Source of the DNA: Lactobacillus intestinalis | GTDB taxonomy: Bacteria; Bacillota; Bacilli; Lactobacillales; Lactobacillaceae | Assembly: GCF_024397795.1 (NCBI RefSeq) | Contig: NZ_CP072983.1 | Location: 496,001-560,000, forward strand | Length of the DNA: 64,000 nucleotides | Direction of reading: 5' to 3' | Part shown: one piece after another, positions 57,264-64,000 of the stretch | Numbering within the stretch: the stretch's first letter is position 1 | Layout: each line of letters opens with the position of its first letter | The notes under the pieces: model-generated | Seen by the model: the letters and a program-made list of their open reading frames with translations, nothing else | Told to the model about the DNA's origin: nothing | Database searches by the model: none | Made by a program: the position numbers and the translations under genes

Positions 57264-60200
57264 ATGAGTTCTAAGAGAAATAGTGATTTGGAAAAGAATT
57301 TAGCTGATGAAAAGCAACGCTTCGGCATTAGAAAATTTAGTGTTGGAGTTGCAAGTGTATTGCTTGGAACATCATTGATGTTTGGAGCTGGGAGTCAAAT
57401 AGCACATGCGGATACAAATAGTGATGGTAACGGTAGTGGGGATGCAAATTCTACTGATACCAGTGCAAGTGATGTACAGAGGCATAATGAGCAAGCTACT
57501 TCTAACAACTATACTACTCAAAGTGAAATAAATAAAACTTCTAACGATAAGAGTAGTACAGGGGATAAAAAAGCTACTCCTGAGAATAAATCTACCTTAA
57601 CTCAAGAAATTAATAATAAGAAGACTGAATCATTAGAAAAGAAGGCACCATCTGTTGGTTCTACCACAACGGATAGTAAAGAAGAGTCAAAGACTCCATT
57701 AGAAAATAAGACTGATAAATCTAAAGTTGAAAAAACAACTCCACCAGAAGTTAAATCCGAGTCGCACGAAGATTTAACTTCTGATAAGAAGGGTACTAAA
57801 ACTCAAGAGATTCAAACTCAAACTCTCAAATTAGCTAGTGCAACTCCACTTTCAGCTAAAGCTTTAACTGAAAGTAAAGCGCAAAACCAAGATACAGTTA
57901 CTGCTAATGTTAATTTGATTGATGATGATACAAACTTTGGTACTGGAGACACTATTACTACTAAGACATATACTTTAAACTCTGGAGCTACTGTAACGGA
58001 TCTTATTAATCAAATAAAGAAGGATCTAGATTCAGTTACTGAAGATTATTATGGACCTGATCCAAAACTTGACAGTACTGCTGGTGGCCGCCCTGCCTAC
58101 ACGCCAGTAGCAACAGGAACCTATAAGCATGCTCCTATTGCTACCTTGGATGATAAGACACGACTCTTTAATTTGGATCCAAGTACATTAAAAGATAAAC
58201 CAACATTAGCGGGTTATACAATAACTACTGATAATAATGATAATCTTCATGCTGCAATAACGAATAACGCCACTTACAATATTAATTTAATTCATAGAAT
58301 GTCAGTATTGCAGGATAAATACTTTTATAAAGCATATACTCGTCAAATAACTTATAAAATGTATGGTTTAGATGATCAATCTATTGCTCCCACAACCGTT
58401 ACTCAATATGCCGTTGCACAAGCTCAAAACGGTAAAAATTACAATAGAATTAATCCAGCTACTAATCATAATGAGGTTAATATTGCAGACGTAGTTTATA
58501 GTTGGGATATGGCTACAGGAGCACAAAATAATCTAACGACATTTTCTATTAATTGGCGTGGACTTATCCTTGTTTTTGATGGACAAAAGAGTCCAGTCGC
58601 TACTGATGGATCAGAATATTCTCAACTAGCAGGGTGGGTTCCTGATAAAGATGTTGATCCTACTGGTAATAGTCAAAGAACAGGATATTCTCTCTGGCAA
58701 AATGCTCCAGGGTTGTTTTACAAAAATAAACATGTTGATGCAGTTCAAGATGAGACTGTTACTTACTACCACAATCAACCAGTAGATCTTTCATTTGAAG
58801 ATATTTCAACCGTAGCTCCTCAAGATTTAAGTGGGAACAACTATGAAGCAAGCAATGAGTTAACTTATGATAATACTGCTTCTAACCAATATGATGTATA
58901 TGGCGCATTAAATAAAGACGGCAAGAACTTAAGTGACGTAATCAAGAGTATTGAAGATAAGGGTTACAAGCTTGTTTCAATTACTAACGATGACGATGCT
59001 TCTCAAAAAGATTTAAAAGACAACAGTCAAATCAACTTAACCTATGACAAAGATGGTGTTTGGAAGAATGATCAACTAGTTCACAAAGCTTACACTATCA
59101 AGTTTGTTCATGATGTAAAACCTACAACTGAGACGACCTCAGTAAGCCGTAACATTCACTACGTGGCTGATGAAGGCAATAGCAAGTATGAAGTATTGAA
59201 GGACCCAGATACTCAAACTGTTAACTTTGAACGTACTGCTTATATTGACCAAGTTACTAAGCAAGAAGTTATTAAGAATGCAGATGGTACTTACAGTGAA
59301 TTGCCCGCTGACTTCAAGAAGGTTTGGAAAGCTGTTGGAACTGATACCTTTGCTCAAATTCAAAAAGATAGATTTAACAAGGATGAAGGTAAGGTTACTG
59401 GTGTTTGGATAATTGAACGTGCTAACTACGATGATCCAGAAGGAACTCAGTTGAAGAGCAATTTTGCTCCAGAAGTTGCTAATGTTAGTGCTCAAAAGTA
59501 CAACGACATTTACCTTGTTTACAATAAGGCTACAGCTGGGTATAACATTCACTATATTGATGTTAGTGATTCAAATAAGACCAGCAACTTTGATCCAAAT
59601 GATGGTAATGAATTCCTTTCTCATGAAGTGAAAGACGTGCATGGGGATGTAGGTGACACTCCAAACGCTACAAGCAAGCTATGGGGCGAACATAATGATT
59701 CAGATTCAGGATATGGCGATTTAGGATATGTTGCCGTTGGTTTATCTACAAATGCGGAAGATGGTAAACTTGCTAACCAAGAACTTGTTGAGGATGTTCA
59801 AGATCAATACGTTTACTTGAAGCATAAGGCCGTAGAAATCACTTCAAAGACACCAAATCCACCAAAGAATTCAAGTGTTGATCCTCAAGATTTAAGTAAG
59901 AGCGCAGATCGTATTATTCACTACGTAACTGAAAAGGATAAGACACCATTACTTGACGACACTACTCAAAAGATTACTTTTGAAGGTACTGCTTATGTAG
60001 ATGTAGTAAACGGTAAGAATGTACAGACTGTAGAAGGCACTGATGCTATTACTGGTCAAAAGGTATTAATTGCTCTTACTACTCCTGGTACTATTACTTG
60101 GACTGCAACTGCTGGCGATGGTTCGACCGTTGATAACAATAAGGGAAGTTTCAATCAAGTCACTAAACCTGTAATTACTGATGGTAAGGTTGCAGGTACT

Positions 60201-63200
60201 TGGACAGTAACTGACGGAACTGCTAATAATGCTAAGCAAGATGGAACTGACCTTGATCCAGCAAGCAAGAACTTTGATCCACACCGTGAAGTAACTTTGG
60301 AATACACCAAGGACGTTAATGCTGACATCATTTACATTGATGACACTGATAACAAAGTTTTAATTCCAACTGCTAACGACACTGATGAACACGGTAAGCC
60401 TGGTCAAGATGTTCACTTTGCTCAAGATCCACAAAAGACTATTGCGGACTTTGAAAATCAAGGCTACGTTTTAGTTCGTGATGACTTTGGAAATGGTCAA
60501 AAGTACGGCGATACTGACAGTCACTACGAAATTCACTTTGTTCATGGCGTAGATAAGAACGTTGAACATAAGTCATCTGTTAGAATCATTCATTATGTAA
60601 CTGACGATGGCGACCAAGTACTTCTTGATCCAACTACTCAGGATAAGGTAAGCTTCGCTAAGACTACTTACACTGATAGAATTACCCATAAGACAGTTGG
60701 CCTTAAGGAAGTTAAGGATGCAAATGGCAATACTGTTCAAGTTTCTGATAATACTGACACTACCCCAGCTTGGGTAGTGGATGGCAAGGATAGTTTTGAC
60801 CAAGTAACTAAGCCAGTGATTACTGATGGTAAGCTTGCTGGTAAGTGGCTTGTAACTGAAGCTACTGCTAATAACGCACCTGAATTCAAGGTTCCAGATC
60901 CAAGCGATCCAAACTTTAAAGAAGTTTACGATGTAACTCTTAAGTATGTTCAAAATGTAAATGCTGATATTACTTATTGGGACATTACTTATGGGATGAA
61001 TCGTAAGATTAAACTTGGTGATACTGATCCTGCAAGTGATGATAAAGGTAGAACTGGTGAATTAATCCACTTTAATAATAATGAAAAGCGTATTTCAGAT
61101 CTTGAAAATGAAGGATATGTCTTTGTAGATACTGACTATCATAATGGTGATAAGTATGGCAAAGAAGATAGTCATTTCAATGTATATTTAAGACACGCAG
61201 TTAAGGACATTACACCAAACACTCCAGTCGAGGACGTGCCAAAAGATCCAGATGGTAATCCAACTATTGATCCGAAGAGTTTACATAAGGAATTTACTCG
61301 CACTATTACCTTTGTTGCAAATAACGATGCCAAGAGTCCTTTGAAGGATAGCATCCCCCAAAAGGTTGAGTTTGATGGTCATATTTATGTAGATATGGTA
61401 ACTGGTCAAACCACCACTCCAGAGACTGTTAAGGATGCAAATGGTAAAACGACGCAAGTTGCAACTACTAAAGCTGGTAATATTGAATGGAACCATGACA
61501 CTCAAACTATGGATGAAGTAGTTCAGAAGTACATTACTTTGAACAAGGGCGACAAGTACGCAACTTCTGATGATATGGTTGGTACTTGGCACTGGATTAG
61601 CGGTGTAGCTAACGAAATCACTCTGAAGCCAACTTCAGATAATCCTGAGGATCTTGAATTAGTTTACGAAAAGAACAAAGGTGAAAGTGGTCCATCAACT
61701 GATTATGACTTACCAAATGTTGACGTTAAAGAGGAAACCAAGACCTTCACTAGAACTGTTGTCTACCGTGGTACTAAGGATGGCGGTGTTCATTTTGAAA
61801 GTGTTAACGGTTCTCCAGATGGCAAGAACATTTACAAGCAAACTGTAACCTTTACTAGAAATATTTTAAGGGCCACTGACAAAGATGGGAAGGTAACGAT
61901 TCTTGAAACCACTCCATGGACTGCTAAAGACGATACTTTAAGCGAAGTTGTTTCTAAGACACCTAGTGCAGTGGGCTATGAAGTAGTTGACATTGAAAAG
62001 GTTGATGCTCATAAGATTGATCCAGATAAGGATCCTGAAAACTTGGGTGAAACTATCGTAACTTACAGCATGAAGCCAAAGCATGAAACAGGCCCATCAA
62101 CTGATTATGACTTACCAAATGTTGACGTTAAAGAGGAAACCAAGACCTTCACTAGAACCGTTGTCTACCGCGGAACTAAGGATGGTGGTCAAACCTATGA
62201 AGACGTAAATGGTTCACCAGACGGGAAGAACACTTACAAGCAAACTGTAACCTTTACTAGAAATATTTTCTCAACTACTGACAAGGATGGTAAGGTAATA
62301 ATTCTTGAAACTACTCCATGGAAGACTCAAGATTCGATGGGACAAGTAGATTCTAAGAAACCAAGTGACGTTGGTTACGACAAGGTAGATATTGAATCAG
62401 TTTCTGCCATAACAGTAGATCCAAATTCTGACAAGACAGATTTAGGAACTACCGTTGTAACTTACACAATTTCTTCAGTAACTCCACCAGTAGAGAACAC
62501 TTACCACGTAACAGTTCACTATGTTGATGAAGACGGCAATGTCATTAAAGATCCTGTTAAGGATCCAGCTGACTTCAAGAACGGTGAATCTTACGATGAA
62601 AACAGTAAGAAAGATTCTACTATCGAACATGACGGCAAGACTTACGAATTCACTCGCGTCAAGGAAGGCGATTCTCCTGCTGGTACTATCCAAGGTAAGG
62701 ATGTTGACGTTACTTACGTTTACAAATTGAAGAAGAACCCTGTTACCCCAGTGGTTCCTCCTGTTGAGGAAACTTACCACGTAACAGTTCACTATGTTGA
62801 CGAAGAAGGTAATGTTATCAAAGATCCTGTTAAGGATCCGGCTGACTTCAAGAATGGCGAATCTTACGACGAAAACAACAGAAAAGATTCTACTATCAAA
62901 CATGATGGTAAGACTTACGAATTTACTAGAGTAAAAGAAGGCGACGTCCCAGCTGGTACTATCCAAGGTAAGGATGTTGACGTTACTTACGTTTACAAGT
63001 TGAAGGAAACCCCAGTAACTCCACCATCAGAAAATACTTACAATGTAACTGTAAACTTTGTAGATGAACATGGTAATGTTTTGCAAGATCCACGTCATAG
63101 TTCAGATCATAAGAATGGCACTGACTACAATGAAAGTGATCATCCAACAACGATTACTAAGGGTGGCAAGACTTACACTTACATTCGTGTAGAAGATGAT

Positions 63201-63749
63201 AAGCCAACTGGAACTATTAATGGTAGGGATGTTGTAATTACTTATGTTTACAAGGAAGTTGAAACTCCAACAGAGCCAACTAATCCTTCAACACCAAGTG
63301 AACCAACTGCCCCAACAGAGCCAACTAATCCAACACAGCCATCTACTCCAAGTGAACCTTCAACACCAACTACTCCGTCTGAACCTGATACTCCATCAAC
63401 TCCAGATGAAACTCCCGATGAACCAGCAACTCCATCTAAGCCAGCCAAGAAGACTAACTTTGATAACGATGTAGCTCCATCCCACGAAAGTTACACTGAC
63501 ACTAATAAGGCTAAGTTTGAAAATGTAAATGCTAAGAAGAAGTCTACTTCAACTAATGCAGCCTTGGCTGAAGATACAATTGCGGCTCACAAGACTCCTA
63601 AATACCGCAGAAGTGCAGTTCCACAATCAGACAGAATTTTGCCACAAACCGGCCAAAAGAAGACTTCTGAATCTGCAATTGTTGGTTTAGCCGCTCTTGC
63701 CTTATCAGGGATCATTAGTTTGGCAATTGATCGCAAGAAGAAGAACTAA
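57264..63749 (+). CDS. YSIRK/LPQTG MucBP adhesin with a distinct head (2161 aa)
   Basis: The ATG at 57264 is preceded by GGAGGG (57251-57256). An in-frame ATG at 57246 lies before that site and is rejected. Residues 1-49 are a YSIRK signal peptide (FGIRKFSVGVAS, cleaved after AHA). A Lys/Thr/Ser spacer runs to about 205. Residues about 210-500 form a head with no clear family (e.g. INWRGLILVFDGQKSP). Diverged MucBP_2/Muc_B2-type modules occupy about 505-1470. Then come two copies of a module starting GPSTDYDLPNVDVKEE (about 1475-1740) and three canonical MucBP domains (HVTVHYVDEDGNVIKDP, about 1745-1995), the first two almost identical. A Pro/Ser/Thr/Glu-rich wall-spanning segment, LPQTG at 2126 and the tail DRKKKN close it. 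Predicted role: sortase-anchored mucus binding. It is separated from the main array by the four-gene interval. Confidence 0.94.
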   Translation: MSSKRNSDLEKNLADEKQRFGIRKFSVGVASVLLGTSLMFGAGSQIAHADTNSDGNGSGDANSTDTSASDVQRHNEQATSNNYTTQSEINKTSNDKSSTGDKKATPENKSTLTQEINNKKTESLEKKAPSVGSTTTDSKEESKTPLENKTDKSKVEKTTPPEVKSESHEDLTSDKKGTKTQEIQTQTLKLASATPLSAKALTESKAQNQDTVTANVNLIDDDTNFGTGDTITTKTYTLNSGATVTDLINQIKKDLDSVTEDYYGPDPKLDSTAGGRPAYTPVATGTYKHAPIATLDDKTRLFNLDPSTLKDKPTLAGYTITTDNNDNLHAAITNNATYNINLIHRMSVLQDKYFYKAYTRQITYKMYGLDDQSIAPTTVTQYAVAQAQNGKNYNRINPATNHNEVNIADVVYSWDMATGAQNNLTTFSINWRGLILVFDGQKSPVATDGSEYSQLAGWVPDKDVDPTGNSQRTGYSLWQNAPGLFYKNKHVDAVQDETVTYYHNQPVDLSFEDISTVAPQDLSGNNYEASNELTYDNTASNQYDVYGALNKDGKNLSDVIKSIEDKGYKLVSITNDDDASQKDLKDNSQINLTYDKDGVWKNDQLVHKAYTIKFVHDVKPTTETTSVSRNIHYVADEGNSKYEVLKDPDTQTVNFERTAYIDQVTKQEVIKNADGTYSELPADFKKVWKAVGTDTFAQIQKDRFNKDEGKVTGVWIIERANYDDPEGTQLKSNFAPEVANVSAQKYNDIYLVYNKATAGYNIHYIDVSDSNKTSNFDPNDGNEFLSHEVKDVHGDVGDTPNATSKLWGEHNDSDSGYGDLGYVAVGLSTNAEDGKLANQELVEDVQDQYVYLKHKAVEITSKTPNPPKNSSVDPQDLSKSADRIIHYVTEKDKTPLLDDTTQKITFEGTAYVDVVNGKNVQTVEGTDAITGQKVLIALTTPGTITWTATAGDGSTVDNNKGSFNQVTKPVITDGKVAGTWTVTDGTANNAKQDGTDLDPASKNFDPHREVTLEYTKDVNADIIYIDDTDNKVLIPTANDTDEHGKPGQDVHFAQDPQKTIADFENQGYVLVRDDFGNGQKYGDTDSHYEIHFVHGVDKNVEHKSSVRIIHYVTDDGDQVLLDPTTQDKVSFAKTTYTDRITHKTVGLKEVKDANGNTVQVSDNTDTTPAWVVDGKDSFDQVTKPVITDGKLAGKWLVTEATANNAPEFKVPDPSDPNFKEVYDVTLKYVQNVNADITYWDITYGMNRKIKLGDTDPASDDKGRTGELIHFNNNEKRISDLENEGYVFVDTDYHNGDKYGKEDSHFNVYLRHAVKDITPNTPVEDVPKDPDGNPTIDPKSLHKEFTRTITFVANNDAKSPLKDSIPQKVEFDGHIYVDMVTGQTTTPETVKDANGKTTQVATTKAGNIEWNHDTQTMDEVVQKYITLNKGDKYATSDDMVGTWHWISGVANEITLKPTSDNPEDLELVYEKNKGESGPSTDYDLPNVDVKEETKTFTRTVVYRGTKDGGVHFESVNGSPDGKNIYKQTVTFTRNILRATDKDGKVTILETTPWTAKDDTLSEVVSKTPSAVGYEVVDIEKVDAHKIDPDKDPENLGETIVTYSMKPKHETGPSTDYDLPNVDVKEETKTFTRTVVYRGTKDGGQTYEDVNGSPDGKNTYKQTVTFTRNIFSTTDKDGKVIILETTPWKTQDSMGQVDSKKPSDVGYDKVDIESVSAITVDPNSDKTDLGTTVVTYTISSVTPPVENTYHVTVHYVDEDGNVIKDPVKDPADFKNGESYDENSKKDSTIEHDGKTYEFTRVKEGDSPAGTIQGKDVDVTYVYKLKKNPVTPVVPPVEETYHVTVHYVDEEGNVIKDPVKDPADFKNGESYDENNRKDSTIKHDGKTYEFTRVKEGDVPAGTIQGKDVDVTYVYKLKETPVTPPSENTYNVTVNFVDEHGNVLQDPRHSSDHKNGTDYNESDHPTTITKGGKTYTYIRVEDDKPTGTINGRDVVITYVYKEVETPTEPTNPSTPSEPTAPTEPTNPTQPSTPSEPSTPTTPSEPDTPSTPDETPDEPATPSKPAKKTNFDNDVAPSHESYTDTNKAKFENVNAKKKSTSTNAALAEDTIAAHKTPKYRRSAVPQSDRILPQTGQKKTSESAIVGLAALALSGIISLAIDRKKKN
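62499..63005 (+). repeat. Tandem pair of near-identical MucBP modules
   Basis: The segments from ACTTACCACGTAACAGTTCA at about 62499 and about 62770 encode nearly the same ~78 residues (differences such as EDG/EEG, ENSK/ENNR, EHDG/KHDG, DSP/DVP). A third, diverged copy follows to about 63255. Confidence 0.88.
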
Positions 63750-63768
63750 AGCTAAATAGTTTAGAATG

Positions 63769-63800
63769 AAGAAGATGACGAAAGTCACCTTCTTTGTTTT
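63769..63800 (+). terminator. Rho-independent terminator
   Basis: AAGAAGATGAC (63769-63779) pairs with GTCACCTTCTT (63784-63794) with one mismatch around a GAAA tetraloop, followed by a T-rich run. Confidence 0.85.
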
Positions 63801-63827
63801 TACTAATTTTTTGAAAGAAATATATAA

Positions 63828-63910
63828 AAATTCACCACATTTGTGAATTTTTTTACTATAATGGAAAAGTAAAAAGTGTTATAGAATATAGAGGGATGAA
63901 AACGTTTTAA
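63828..63910 (+). promoter_or_regulatory. Control region of the last gene: -10 box, inverted repeat and cre-like site
   Basis: TATAAT stands at 63857-63862. Just upstream, ATTCAC-N7-GTGAAT (63830-63848) replaces a normal -35. TGAAAACGTTTTAA (63897-63910) matches the CcpA cre pattern except at the last CA, suggesting catabolite control. Confidence 0.45.
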
Positions 63911-63943
63911 TTAAATACAACTTCCGAAAGGGGCAAATATATA

Positions 63944-64000
63944 ATGGATTTTGAAGAAGTTTTTAATAAAGAACGTGTTACGCGTAAGTTTACCAATAGA
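63944..64000 (+). CDS. Start of a gene cut by the window end (19 codons)
   Basis: GAAAGGGG at 63926-63933 lies ten bases before the ATG. The visible product is MDFEEVFNKERVTRKFTNR. An R-x-x-R-K-F/Y pattern near the N-terminus is common in nitroreductase-like flavoproteins, but 19 residues are too few to decide. Confidence 0.6.
   Translation, partial: MDFEEVFNKERVTRKFTNR

Noticed and set aside
1..64000. Insertion sequences, tRNA or rRNA genes, integrase or attachment sites
   Set aside because: None is visible. The array seems to change by recombination between repeats rather than by mobile elements, except perhaps for the 57009-57089 structure.

Overview
The window is low-GC, lactic-acid-bacterial DNA. 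It is almost filled by one array of very large cell-surface adhesin genes. The YSIRK-type signal peptides, the MucBP/MUB repeats with LPQTG sorting signals and the codon use point to a host-adapted Lactobacillus, most likely of the gasseri/johnsonii group. The species call is an inference, not a database match.

Layout: (i) bases 1-53524 hold seven same-strand genes for mucus-binding-type proteins. They are a 5'-truncated gene (2-4498), a 3975-aa protein with a beta-helix head (4886-16813), a 2003-aa protein with a helical-repeat head and twelve exact-length 255-bp repeats (16980-22991), a 3547-aa beta-helix protein (23399-34042), an 1872-aa protein (34242-39860), a 751-aa MUB-like protein with no signal peptide and no LPXTG (40169-42424), and a 3638-aa protein of a different repeat lineage with a Rib-like module (42608-53524). 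Every gene ends in its own terminator, and each complete one has its own promoter-like sequence, so they look monocistronic. (ii) bases 53525-57263 are a short non-adhesin interval: a minus-strand UPF0145 gene, a plus-strand secreted protein with a lysine-rich tail, and two minus-strand genes that resemble competence regulators (a ComX/SigH-type sigma factor and a ComK-like protein). A 14-bp perfect palindrome lies ahead of the sigma gene and an 81-nt inverted-repeat structure lies ahead of the next adhesin. (iii) bases 57264-63749 encode an eighth, 2161-aa YSIRK/LPQTG MucBP protein, and the first 19 codons of another gene close the window.

The adhesins share one plan: export signal, low-complexity spacer, variable head, repeat stalk, Pro- or Asn-rich wall-spanning segment and sorting signal. 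The stalk modules and 3' ends are nearly identical between several genes, which indicates recombination and gene conversion inside the array. Six start regions share an extended -10 box, TGTTATTnT, in an AT-rich context, suggesting common control. The most unusual items are the adhesin-like gene without export or anchoring signals, the helical repeat domain, the shared promoter element, the adjacent ComK-like and sigma-factor genes, and the recurring PH(G/A/S) motif before the sorting signals.
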